The notes under the pieces were generated by a model. That model made no database searches and was not told the origin of the DNA. It saw only the letters and a list, made by a program, of their open reading frames with translations. 64,000 bases of DNA from Cellulomonas_A sp047229345. Its GTDB lineage: Bacteria > Actinomycetota > Actinomycetes > Actinomycetales > Cellulomonadaceae. Of this stretch, positions 16,132-23,831 are shown one piece after another. The DNA lies in NCBI RefSeq assembly GCF_047229345.1, contig NZ_JBFTER010000014.1, positions 1 through 64,000 of the forward strand, given 5' to 3'. Every line of letters begins with the position of its first letter. Position 1 is the first letter of the stretch. The position numbers were made by a program, and so were the translations under genes.

Positions 16132-16686
16132 TCAGTCGTCGTCGGGGCCGGAGGAGCCGTCGTCGTCCCCGTCGCCGTGGAGCTGCGGGGTCCCGTCCCC
16201 CGCGCAGGCCGCGCGCACGGACGTGCTGTCGTCGCCGCTGCGGAGCTCGACCTCGACCTCCTCCGGGCCCGCCTGCTTCACCTCGACGGCCCAGCCGTCC
16301 GCGGGGGTCGCGTACTGCAGCTCGATGACCGTGCCCCGGCAGGCGACGCCCACGCTCCCGCCCTCGACGTCCCAGGCCCGGGCGACCGGCGCCGGCTCGG
16401 TGACCGGCGGAGCGCCGGTGGGCGTGGGTGTCGGCGTCGCGGTCGCGGTCGGCGTCGCCGTGGCGGGCGGGGAGGGCGCGGTGGTGGTGAGGGCAGCGAG
16501 CCGGCGGTCGACCTCGGCCTCGCTGAGCACCGACCCGCCGCCCTGGCCGCCGACCGCGCTCACGGCCCACCCGGTCACGGACCCGGCGACGAGCACCGCG
16601 GCGAGCCACGCGGCGGCGACGCCGAGCCGCCGGCGGGCCGTCGCCCCGGCGGTCCGCGCCGCCGGGGTGCTGCCGCTCTGCTCCAT
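16132..16686 (-). CDS. Exported membrane-anchored protein with acidic tail
   Basis: A 184-residue protein with a short basic N-terminus, one membrane helix at about residues 21-43, a Pro/Thr-rich linker (about 75-100), a small extracytoplasmic domain with two cysteines (VACRGT and AACAGD) that could form a disulfide, and an Asp-rich end (DGDDDGSSGPDDD). No family recognised. The ATG at 16684-16686 was preferred to an upstream in-frame start. A 21-bp element 31 bp upstream recurs in front of the other acidic exported protein at 18867, and the two-component genes lie between the two. This strongly suggests that the response regulator controls both. Confidence 0.75.
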   Translation of the reverse strand: MEQSGSTPAARTAGATARRRLGVAAAWLAAVLVAGSVTGWAVSAVGGQGGGSVLSEAEVDRRLAALTTTAPSPPATATPTATATPTPTPTGAPPVTEPAPVARAWDVEGGSVGVACRGTVIELQYATPADGWAVEVKQAGPEEVEVELRSGDDSTSVRAACAGDGTPQLHGDGDDDGSSGPDDD

Positions 16687-16716
16687 GCCTGCATGCTGCC
16701 GCACCGCCGGGCGGCG

Positions 16717-16737
16717 CCAGGACAAGGCGCGGTTAAG
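16717..16737. promoter_or_regulatory. Shared 21-bp element, copy 1
   Basis: Contains GGACAAGGCGCGGTTAAG on the plus strand. Read leftward, it precedes the exported protein at 16132-16686 by 31 bp; it also lies 73 bp upstream of the response regulator start. It matches copy 2 (18765-18785, opposite strand) at 20 of 21 positions. Confidence 0.65.
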
Positions 16738-16809
16738 AGGACGGCAAGGATGGCCCGCCCGGGCGGCCGGAGGCTCCCGGGGCGCCGGTCATGGCCTACC
16801 GTCCCTGGT

Positions 16810-17490
16810 GTGGCTGACGTGCTGATCGTCGAGGACGACGCGACGATCCGGACCGCGCTCGTCCGGGCGCTCGGCGCGCGCGAGCACTCGACGATGACCG
16901 CGCCGACCGCGCTCGAGGGGCTGCAGAGCATCGTCGGCCACCGCCCCGACGTCGTGCTGCTCGACCTCGGGCTGCCCGACCTCGACGGTGCGACGCTGCT
17001 CCCGATGATCCGCTCGGTGAGCGACGTCCCCGTCATCGTGATCAGCGCGCGCGACGACGGCCGCGACATCGTCGCGCTGCTCGACGCGGGCGCCGACGAC
17101 TACCTCGTCAAGCCGTTCGCGGTCGACCAGCTCGACGCGCGCATCCGGGCCGTGCTGCGGCGCGCGGAGCCCGACCGGCCACCCGCGGCGGTCTCCGTCG
17201 GAGGGCTCGTGATCGACGCCCGGGCGCGCACCGCGGTGCTCGACGGGGGCGCGCTCGAGCTGAGCCCCAAGGAGTTCGACCTGCTGCTGTACCTCGCGGA
17301 GCGCGCAGGCGAGGTCGTGAGCAAGCGGGAGCTGCTCGCGAAGGTGTGGAACCAGCCGTACGGCGGCGCGGACAAGACCGTCGACGTGCACCTGCACTGG
17401 CTGCGCAAGAAGCTCGGCGAGACCGCGGAGCACCCCCGGTACGTGCACCGGGTCCGCGGGGTGGGCGTCAAGGTCGCCCCGCCGCCGTGA
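16810..17490 (+). CDS. OmpR-family response regulator
   Basis: A 226-residue response regulator. The receiver domain (1-118) has the acidic pair in VEDD, the phospho-acceptor Asp52 in LLDLGLPDLDG, the switch Ser in VISARDD and Lys in YLVKPF. The C-terminal winged helix (130-226) contains the OmpR signature ELSPKEFDLLLYLAERAGEVVS in part and the V-D-V-H-L-x-W-L-R-K-K-L recognition helix. The GTG at 16810 starts at VADVLIVEDD. Its stop overlaps the GTG of the sensor kinase by 4 bases, so the two are co-translated. Likely targets are the two flanking exported-protein genes. Confidence 0.94.
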   Translation: MADVLIVEDDATIRTALVRALGAREHSTMTAPTALEGLQSIVGHRPDVVLLDLGLPDLDGATLLPMIRSVSDVPVIVISARDDGRDIVALLDAGADDYLVKPFAVDQLDARIRAVLRRAEPDRPPAAVSVGGLVIDARARTAVLDGGALELSPKEFDLLLYLAERAGEVVSKRELLAKVWNQPYGGADKTVDVHLHWLRKKLGETAEHPRYVHRVRGVGVKVAPPP

Positions 17491-18752
17491 GGCCGCTCCT
17501 CGTCCGGTACGGGCTCGCGATGACGTCGGTCGTGCTCGTCGCGTTCCTCGTCCCGCTGGCCGTCCTCGCGCGCGGGCTCGCGGAGCAGCGGGCGCTCGAG
17601 CAGGGCCGGGCCGACGCGCAGCGTGTCGCGGTCTTCGCGGGCGGCGCGACGCAGGACGACGCCCGGCTCGAGGCGGCGGTGCTCGCGAACGACACCGGCG
17701 CGCACCCGACCACGGTGTTCCGCCCCGACGGCACGACGCTCGGCGACCCGCGGCCGCGGTCGGCGGCGGTCGACCTCGCGGCGGCCGGGCAGGCGCTCAC
17801 GGCGCGGGGAGACGGCGGCGTCGACGTGCTGCTGCCGGTCGCGGGCGCGGGCGGGACGACGGTGGTGCGGACCCACGTGCCCGACGAGGAGCTCCGGGCC
17901 GGCGTCACGGAGGCGTGGCTCGTGCTCGCCGGCGTGGGGGTCGTGCTTCTCGGCGGGACGGCGCTCGCGGGCGACCGGCTCGCGCGGCGGGTCTCGCGCT
18001 CGGTGCGCGAGCTCTCCGGGGTCGCCCAGCGGCTCGGCGGCGGGGACCTCGAGGCCCGCGTCGAGCCGTCCGGGCCGCCCGAGGTCGCGGCCGTCGGGCG
18101 GGTGCTCAACGGTCTCGGCGCCCGGGTCGCGGACCTGCTCACCGCCGAGCGCGAGCTCGTCGCGGACCTCTCGCACCGGCTCCGCACGCCCGTCACCGCG
18201 CTGCGGCTCGACGTCGACCTGCTGCCCGACCCGCACGAGCGCGCGCGCCTGACCGCGCACGTCGACCACCTCGTCGAGGCGGTCGACGACCTGGTCCGCA
18301 CCGCACGCGAGCCCGCGGCCTCCCGGTCGGGGGCGCGCTGCGACGCCGCCCGCGTGGTGCGGGAGCGCGCACGCTTCTGGGCGGTGCTCGCCGCGGCCCA
18401 GACCCGGGAGCTCACGGTCGACGTACCCGACGCGGTCCTCGACGTCGGCGTCGCCGCGACGGACCTCGGCGCCGCGCTCGACGTGCTCGTCGACAACGTG
18501 CTGACCCACACCCCGGAGCGCACGCCGCTCGCGCTCGCCGTGCTCCCGGGCACGCTCGTGCGGGTCGTCGTCGAGGACGCCGGGCCGGGCCTGGGTCCGG
18601 GCGACGTGGAGCGCGGGCGCAGCGGCGCGGGATCGACGGGGCTCGGGCTCGACGTCGCGCGGCGCACCGCGGAGCAGGCCGGTGGCCGGCTCGTCGTCGA
18701 CCGCGGCTCGCTCGGCGGGGCGCGCGTGACGCTCGAGCTCCCCACGGCCTGA
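17487..18752 (+). CDS. Sensor histidine kinase
   Basis: A 421-residue membrane kinase. Transmembrane helices lie at about residues 8-30 and 150-170, bracketing a ~115-residue extracytoplasmic sensor domain with no recognised fold; a HAMP segment follows (172-222). The dimerisation helix carries the phospho-acceptor His230 in ADLSHRLRTPVTALRLD. In the ATPase domain the N box is LDVLVDNVLTHTPE, the G1 box VEDAGPGLG and the G2 region STGLGLDVARR. The signal is unknown. It overlaps the regulator gene by 4 bases (GTGA). The gene for an acidic exported protein starts 114 bp downstream. Confidence 0.93.
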   Translation: MRPLLVRYGLAMTSVVLVAFLVPLAVLARGLAEQRALEQGRADAQRVAVFAGGATQDDARLEAAVLANDTGAHPTTVFRPDGTTLGDPRPRSAAVDLAAAGQALTARGDGGVDVLLPVAGAGGTTVVRTHVPDEELRAGVTEAWLVLAGVGVVLLGGTALAGDRLARRVSRSVRELSGVAQRLGGGDLEARVEPSGPPEVAAVGRVLNGLGARVADLLTAERELVADLSHRLRTPVTALRLDVDLLPDPHERARLTAHVDHLVEAVDDLVRTAREPAASRSGARCDAARVVRERARFWAVLAAAQTRELTVDVPDAVLDVGVAATDLGAALDVLVDNVLTHTPERTPLALAVLPGTLVRVVVEDAGPGLGPGDVERGRSGAGSTGLGLDVARRTAEQAGGRLVVDRGSLGGARVTLELPTA

Positions 18753-18764
18753 CGGGCCGGCGGC

Positions 18765-18785
18765 CTTAACCGCACCTTGTCCTGG
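18765..18785. promoter_or_regulatory. Shared 21-bp element, copy 2
   Basis: Read rightward this copy contains CTTAACCGCACCTTGTCC and precedes the Asp-rich exported protein by 81 bp. It begins 12 bp after the kinase stop. It is the reverse complement of copy 1 with one mismatch, so both face an exported-protein gene in the same orientation. Confidence 0.65.
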
Positions 18786-18866
18786 GCTTGCCGCCGCGCT
18801 CACCGGCACGGCGCGACCGTGGGGTCGACGCGGACGGACCGCGTCGACCGACCCCGGAGGCCCGAC

Positions 18867-19478
18867 ATGCGCTGGACCCGACGCTCGACCCTGACCCTCA
18901 CCGCTGCTGCCGCCCTCGTCGGCGTGGGCGCCGTCGCGTTCGCGCAGGCGTCCGCCCCCGTCGACGGCCCGACGTCCGTGCCGAGCGCCGTCGACGTCTC
19001 CCCGTCGCCCACGAGCAGCCCCGACGACCGCGGGGGCGACGACCGGCGTGGGGACGACGACCCGACGCCCGGCCCGTCCGCGACGCCCACCGTCTCGCCG
19101 TCCGCGGTGCCGAGCGCGAGCCCGTCCCCGAGCTCGTCCTCGAGCCCGTCCTCGTCATCGAGCCCGACCTCGGCCCCGGGGACCGACGACAGCGACGGCC
19201 GCGTCGGTGGCGGGCACGGCTCGGACGACTCGGGCTGGGACGACCACGGCTCCCACGGCCGCGGGCACGGCTCGGACGACGACCGCGACGACGACTCGCG
19301 GGGCCGGGGCTCGGACGACGACCACGACGACGACTCACGCAGCGGGGGCTCGGACGACGACCGCGACGACGACTCGCGGGGCCGGGGCTCGGACGACGAC
19401 CACGACGACGACTCGCGCGGCGGGGGCTCGGACGACGACCGCGACGACGACTCGCGCGGGCGCGGCTCGGACGACTGA
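18867..19478 (+). CDS. Secreted Asp-rich repeat protein
   Basis: A 203-residue exported protein: signal peptide at residues 1-27 (RR near the start, AAAALVGVGAVAFAQA core), a Ser/Pro/Thr-rich linker (about 35-105), then an Asp/Gly/Arg region. From residue 135 five copies of a 13-residue unit GSDDDRDDDSRGR run in tandem, alternating Arg and His at position 6, plus a partial sixth copy before the stop. The very high Asp content suggests calcium or cation binding, which is inference. It is not a known RTX or dockerin sequence. The upstream element shared with the 16132-16686 gene ties it to the two-component system. Confidence 0.78.
   Translation: MRWTRRSTLTLTAAAALVGVGAVAFAQASAPVDGPTSVPSAVDVSPSPTSSPDDRGGDDRRGDDDPTPGPSATPTVSPSAVPSASPSPSSSSSPSSSSSPTSAPGTDDSDGRVGGGHGSDDSGWDDHGSHGRGHGSDDDRDDDSRGRGSDDDHDDDSRSGGSDDDRDDDSRGRGSDDDHDDDSRGGGSDDDRDDDSRGRGSDD
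19269..19475. repeat. 39-bp coding repeats (5.3 copies)
   Basis: Five tandem 39-bp units and a 12-bp partial unit encode GSDDDRDDDSRGR-type repeats. Units alternate CGC (Arg) and CAC (His), giving a 78-bp higher-order period, so the array probably grew by duplication of a pair of units. Confidence 0.9.
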
Positions 19479-19479
19479 C

Positions 19480-19529
19480 CGGTCGCACCGCACGGGGGTG
19501 CTGGGCGGGGTGGCCGGTCGGTGCGACCG
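19480..19529. terminator. Hairpin terminator after the Asp-rich protein
   Basis: 11-bp arms CGGTCGCACCG (19480-19490) and CGGTGCGACCG (19519-19529) start 2 bases after the stop codon. The 28-nt loop is G-rich. Convergent with the VOC gene. Confidence 0.55.
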
Positions 19530-19613
19530 AGCGGCCACCCGCGCCGCGTCGTCACGCGCAGGCACGATGCGTGCCCCGGACCGCCCGGACCGGGACCCGC
19601 GGCCTCGCCGCCG

Positions 19614-20405
19614 TCAGGACGCCGCGGGGATCTCCGCGAGCAGCGCGAACGTCTCGCCGAACCGTCCGCGGAGCACGGCGATGCGCCCGAAGGGCGTGTC
19701 CTCGGGTGCGCTGATCACCGTCCCGCCGAGGCTCGTCGCGAGCGCGGCCGAGGCGTCGCAGTCGACCACCCCGAAGTACGTGCTCCACGTCGGGCGCAGG
19801 TCGCCGGTCGGGCTCGGCATGCTCTCGCCGTACTGCCCGATCCCCGCGACCTCCCGATCGCCGAGCTGGAGGCTCACGTAGTCGAAGCCCGGCCCGCTCA
19901 TGTCGACGATCTGGTAGTCGAACAGCGCCGTGTAGAAGGCGCGGGCGGTCGTCGAGTCGGTGCCCATGTGCTCGCTCCAGACGACCGACCCCGGCACGCC
20001 GACGACGTCGAAGCCGGTGTGCGACCCGTCCTGCCAGAGCCCGACGACGGCCCCGGTCGGGTCGGCCAGCACGGCCATCGAGCCGAAGCCCAGGACCGTC
20101 ATGGGCGGCATCAGCAGCGTCCCGCCCGCGGCGGTCGCACGCGCCGCGGCGCCCTCGACGTCGGAGGTCGCGAGGTACGTCGTCCAGGCGGGCGGCGGCG
20201 CCTCGGTCCCGGGCGGCGGCGTGCCGATCCCCGCGGCGGCGTGCCCGTCGAGCGTCGCGGTCGTGTAGTACCCGGTCTCGGCGGAGCCCTCGTCGAACTC
20301 CCAGCCGAGGAGCGGCCCGTAGAACTCCCGTGCGGCGTGACGGTCCGGCACCATCAGGTCCGCCCAGCCGGGCGTGCCGTCGGGCCAGGGCTCCTCGTGG
20401 ATCAT
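19614..20405 (-). CDS. Two-domain VOC (glyoxalase/bleomycin-resistance) protein
   Basis: A 263-residue protein made of two VOC modules, each with the strand-helix-strand pattern: module 1 residues ~8-130 (WADLMVPDRHAAREFYGPLLGW ... ADPTGAVVGLW), module 2 about 137-260 (SEHMGTDSTTARAFYTALF ... GRIAVLRGRFGETFAL). Such proteins include glyoxalase-like enzymes and hydroxylase homologues; metal ligands are not clearly conserved in both halves, so the activity is open. The ATG at 20403-20405 is preceded by GAGGAGCACGCG. It is a single gene; the upstream 382 bp hold no other gene. Confidence 0.87.
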   Translation of the reverse strand: MIHEEPWPDGTPGWADLMVPDRHAAREFYGPLLGWEFDEGSAETGYYTTATLDGHAAAGIGTPPPGTEAPPPAWTTYLATSDVEGAAARATAAGGTLLMPPMTVLGFGSMAVLADPTGAVVGLWQDGSHTGFDVVGVPGSVVWSEHMGTDSTTARAFYTALFDYQIVDMSGPGFDYVSLQLGDREVAGIGQYGESMPSPTGDLRPTWSTYFGVVDCDASAALATSLGGTVISAPEDTPFGRIAVLRGRFGETFALLAEIPAAS

Positions 20406-20787
20406 CGCGTGCTCCTCGGTCGGGCGGGCGACTGCTCGTGGCCACATCCCACACCTGCGCACCTACACGCCGCAGGGCCGCCGCCGCGCCCGGCACGAAC
20501 GGGCGCCCGGCAGGGGGCCCCGGGTACGACGAAGGGCGGGCACGACCGACGTGCCCGCCCTTCCCCGCTGCACGCCCCCCGACGTGCCAGGGCCGCCGCC
20601 GGACGACCCCCTGCTCACCCGGCGGCAACCGGCCTCACCCTGGTCCTCGTGCGGCCCGGGCGGCGGGCCCGGTCCGCGGTCGAGTGGCCGCACGACCCTG
20701 GGACGCCGTTGTCCCAGGGCCTGCAGCCGGCCCACAGGGTAGGGCCGGTACGTGTCCGGTTGGATGGGCCGGACACGGCACGGGAAC
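20406..20787. other. Gene-free gap of 382 bp
   Basis: Between the VOC gene and the 3' end of the polysaccharide operon. I see one strong hairpin (20531-20563) and otherwise no coding signal, RNA gene or clear operator. Confidence 0.6.
20531..20563. terminator. Hairpin terminator of the polysaccharide operon
   Basis: Perfect 14-bp arms (20531-20544, 20550-20563) around the loop ACCGA. It lies 225 bp beyond the ugd stop on the leftward strand. Confidence 0.65.
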
Positions 20788-22170
20788 TCAGGCGGCGGTG
20801 CGCCCGAGACCCCGGAACTCCCAGCCGGCGGCACGCCACTCGGCGGGGTCGAGCTTGCCGCGCGCGTCGATGATGCGCGGGGACGTCGCGACCTTGGCCA
20901 GCGCGGCCGGGTCGAGGCTCGTGAACTGCTTCCACTCCGTGAGCATAAGGACCACGTCCGTGCCCTCGACGGCCTCCTCGGCCGACGTCGCGTAGGAGAG
21001 GGTCGGGAAGCTCGCCCGCGCCGTGTCGCCCGCCTCGGGGTCGAACACGGTGACCTGCGCGCCGCGCAGGTGCAGCGCGGCGGCCACGTTGAGCGCCGGC
21101 GAGTCGCGCACGTCGTCGGTCAGCGGCTTGAAGGCCGCACCGAGGACGCAGATGCGCCGGTTGAGCACGGAGCCGCCGAGCGCCTCCATCGTCATGTCGA
21201 TGACGCGCTCGCGCTGGCCCATGTTGATCTCGTCGACCTGCTGGAGCAGCGCCGCGGCACGGTACGCGCCGAGCTCGTTCGAGCGGTGCATGAGCGCACG
21301 GATGTCCTTGGGCAGGCAGCCGCCACCGAAGCCGAGACCGGCGTCGAGGAACTGGCGGCCGATGCGGACGTCGTGGCCCAGCGCGTCGGCGAGGACGGTC
21401 ACGTCGGCGCCCGCTGCCTCGCACACGCCGGCGATCGCGTTGATGAACGAGATCTTGGTCGCGAGGAACGCGTTCGCAGAGACCTTGACGAGCTCGGCCG
21501 TCGGGAGGTCCGTCACGACGACGGGCGTGCCCTCGGCGATCGGGCCGGCGTAGACCTCACGCATGATCGCCTCGGTGCGGGCGTTGGTGCCGCCCAGGAC
21601 GATGCGGTCGGGGTGCAGCGTGTCGTCGACGGCCTTGCCCTCGCGCAGGAACTCCGGGTTCCAGAGGAGGTCGACCTCGACGCCCTCGGGCGCCAGGCCG
21701 GCGACGAGCTCACGGAGCCGGGCCGCGGTGCCGACCGGGACGGTCGACTTGCCGACGATCACGGCGTTCTTCGTGAGGTTCTTCGCGACGGTCGACGTGG
21801 CGGACGCGACGTAGCCGAGGTTCGCCGCGTGGCTCGTCTTCATCTGGGGCGTGCCGACGCAGATGAAGTGCACGTCGCCCCAGCGCGCGGCCTCCTCGAG
21901 GTCCGTCGAGAAGGTCAGGCGGCCGGTCGCGAGCTGCTTCTCGAGCAGCTCGGGCAGTCCGGGCTCGAAGAACGGGACCTTGCCGGCGGCGAGCGCGGCG
22001 ACCTTGTTGGCGTCGGTGTCGACGCCCATGACCTCGAAGCCGAGCTCGGCCATCGAGACGGCGTGCGTCGCGCCGAGGTAGCCGGTGCCGTAGACCGAGA
22101 TCTTCAGGCCGGCGGGGACGGGGGCGTCGGCCGCGACGGCGGCGACGGTGGTGGCGGTGGTCTTGCTCAC
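20788..22170 (-). CDS. ugd: UDP-glucose 6-dehydrogenase
   Basis: A 460-residue enzyme that oxidises UDP-glucose to UDP-glucuronate with 2 NAD+. The N-terminal Rossmann motif is VYGTGYLG (about residues 26-33), the catalytic Cys lies in GFGGGCLPKD, the central ECREGxA-like helix appears as PEFLREGKAVDD, and the C-terminal domain has GAAFKPLTDDVRDSP. Length is normal. The GTG start at 22168-22170 overlaps the stop of the GH26 gene by 4 bases. As the last gene of the operon it would supply UDP-glucuronate for the polymer made by the upstream synthase, an arrangement comparable with hasA-hasB and with type 3 capsule genes of streptococci. Confidence 0.95.
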   Translation of the reverse strand: MSKTTATTVAAVAADAPVPAGLKISVYGTGYLGATHAVSMAELGFEVMGVDTDANKVAALAAGKVPFFEPGLPELLEKQLATGRLTFSTDLEEAARWGDVHFICVGTPQMKTSHAANLGYVASATSTVAKNLTKNAVIVGKSTVPVGTAARLRELVAGLAPEGVEVDLLWNPEFLREGKAVDDTLHPDRIVLGGTNARTEAIMREVYAGPIAEGTPVVVTDLPTAELVKVSANAFLATKISFINAIAGVCEAAGADVTVLADALGHDVRIGRQFLDAGLGFGGGCLPKDIRALMHRSNELGAYRAAALLQQVDEINMGQRERVIDMTMEALGGSVLNRRICVLGAAFKPLTDDVRDSPALNVAAALHLRGAQVTVFDPEAGDTARASFPTLSYATSAEEAVEGTDVVLMLTEWKQFTSLDPAALAKVATSPRIIDARGKLDPAEWRAAGWEFRGLGRTAA

Positions 22171-23831
22171 GGGTTCTCCCTGGGTGCGGTGCTGACGGTG
22201 GCCGACGGGGCCGGTGACGCGCTGGGCGTCGAGACGGGTGCTGCGGGTCGTGCTGCCGCCCGGGCGGCGTCGAGCGGCGCGGAGCCCTCGACGAACCGGG
22301 CCAGCGGGTTCGTGATGCCGGCGGTGAACGCCTCGGTCGAGGCGCGGCGTGAGTCGATCCGCCAGTCGTTCGTGACGAGCTCGCCCCGGACCGTCGAGGT
22401 CACCGTGAGGTTGAACCACGCGAGGCCGATCACGTCGTCGTTCTCCGGCAGCGTGAGCGCCTCGAACAGCGAGGCGATCCACTGGGGCTTGGTGCCGCCG
22501 ACCTCGGACGCCCCGATCTCGGCGAGCAGGATCGGCTTGTCCGCGATCGCGCGGAGCTGGTCGAGCGAGCGCCCGAACGTGTAGGCGAACGTCGAGTCGT
22601 TGCCCGCGCGGTACGGCGGGCGGTTGTACCCGGACAGCCCGACCCAGTCGACGTACTCGTCGCCCGGGTAGAGGCCCTCGAGCACGCCGGGCGCCTGGAG
22701 CGACGCGGGCAGGTTGTTGACGATGTTCGGCGCCCAGACCCAGACGACGAGGTCGCCGGCGCCCTCCTGCTCGAAGATGCCGTGCACGTGGCGCCACATC
22801 GCCGCGTAGTCCCCGACCCGGTTGCCGTTGATCGGCTGCCCGGTCTGGGTCCGCTCGGACCAGGGGTACCAGTCGCCGTTCATCTCGTGGTCGAGCCGGA
22901 TCCCGAGCGGCAGGCCGAGCGCCGCCACGTCCCGGGCGTACTGGCGCAGGTACGCGTCGTACGCCCCGGGCACGCCGGCCCCGGGGTCACCGAGGATGAC
23001 GGGCAGCGAGTACGCGGGCTGGTCGAGCTCGTCGTTCGGGGCGTCGCTCGGGTGCGACTCCCACGTGAGCAGCGGCATGAGCCCGCGGTCCCACGCCTTC
23101 GTCACGGCGTCGGCGCGGAACGGCTTGTCCCACCCGCTGAACCACCCGACCGTCGTGGGCGTGACCCCGGCCCGCGCCGCGACGTCGTCGAACGTCGCGA
23201 AGCTGAACGGCGCCTGCGCGGTGTACAGGCCGAGCTGCCGCCTCGTCGGGTTGACGAGCTCGGCCTTGCTCGGCGCCGTCGGCCGCGTGGTGACCGCTGC
23301 CGCCGGACCGGCCGGCTGCGTCGGGTTCCGCGTGTTCGCGGGCCCGGTGCCGGGCTCGCGTGCCGACTTCGTGCTCTTGCTGCTCGACGAGCCCGCGGCA
23401 GAGCCGGAGCGAGCCGAGGACCCGCCGGTGGACGACCCCGTGCCGGCGGCCGCCTTCTTCGCGGCGGCCTCCTGCTGCGCGGCCGCCGACTCCTGCTCGC
23501 CCTTGAGGCGGGCAGCCTGCTCCTTGCCGAGCGTCTCGCGCAGGCCCTGGGACTGCGCGCGGCTCTCCGCGAGGTCCTCCCGTGCCGCCGCGAGCTCCCG
23601 GGCCAGGCGACGCTCCTCCGCGGAGGGCGTCGCCGTGGCCGCGGCCGCGACGGGCCGGCCGGTGGCCGACACGTCCGGGGTGTTCCACACCGCCAGCGTG
23701 ACCACGACGAGCGCGGCGACCACGGCGACGGTCAGGAACCGCCCCCGGGCGGTCAGGCGACCCATCGTGGGAGCCCACCAGGCGCGGCCGAGGGCCGCGG
23801 CGGACTCGCTGAGCGAGCGACGGTCAGACAT
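22167..23831 (-). CDS. Membrane-anchored GH26-family glycoside hydrolase
   Basis: A 554-residue protein. A membrane helix at about residues 32-50 is followed by a coiled coil (~70-125, Glu/Ala/Arg heptads), a Ser/Gly-rich linker (~126-160) and a catalytic barrel (~195-510). The GH26 acid/base glutamate is near residue 316 in RLDHEMNGDWYPW and the nucleophile near residue 438 in ILLAEIGASE. A Pro/Ser/Ala tail ends the protein. GH26 enzymes cut beta-mannans and some beta-1,3- or mixed-linkage glycans. Placed between a polysaccharide synthase and ugd, it may trim or release the nascent polymer outside the membrane. Its start overlaps the synthase stop by 8 bases. Confidence 0.87.
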   Translation of the reverse strand: MSDRRSLSESAAALGRAWWAPTMGRLTARGRFLTVAVVAALVVVTLAVWNTPDVSATGRPVAAAATATPSAEERRLARELAAAREDLAESRAQSQGLRETLGKEQAARLKGEQESAAAQQEAAAKKAAAGTGSSTGGSSARSGSAAGSSSSKSTKSAREPGTGPANTRNPTQPAGPAAAVTTRPTAPSKAELVNPTRRQLGLYTAQAPFSFATFDDVAARAGVTPTTVGWFSGWDKPFRADAVTKAWDRGLMPLLTWESHPSDAPNDELDQPAYSLPVILGDPGAGVPGAYDAYLRQYARDVAALGLPLGIRLDHEMNGDWYPWSERTQTGQPINGNRVGDYAAMWRHVHGIFEQEGAGDLVVWVWAPNIVNNLPASLQAPGVLEGLYPGDEYVDWVGLSGYNRPPYRAGNDSTFAYTFGRSLDQLRAIADKPILLAEIGASEVGGTKPQWIASLFEALTLPENDDVIGLAWFNLTVTSTVRGELVTNDWRIDSRRASTEAFTAGITNPLARFVEGSAPLDAARAAARPAAPVSTPSASPAPSATVSTAPRENP

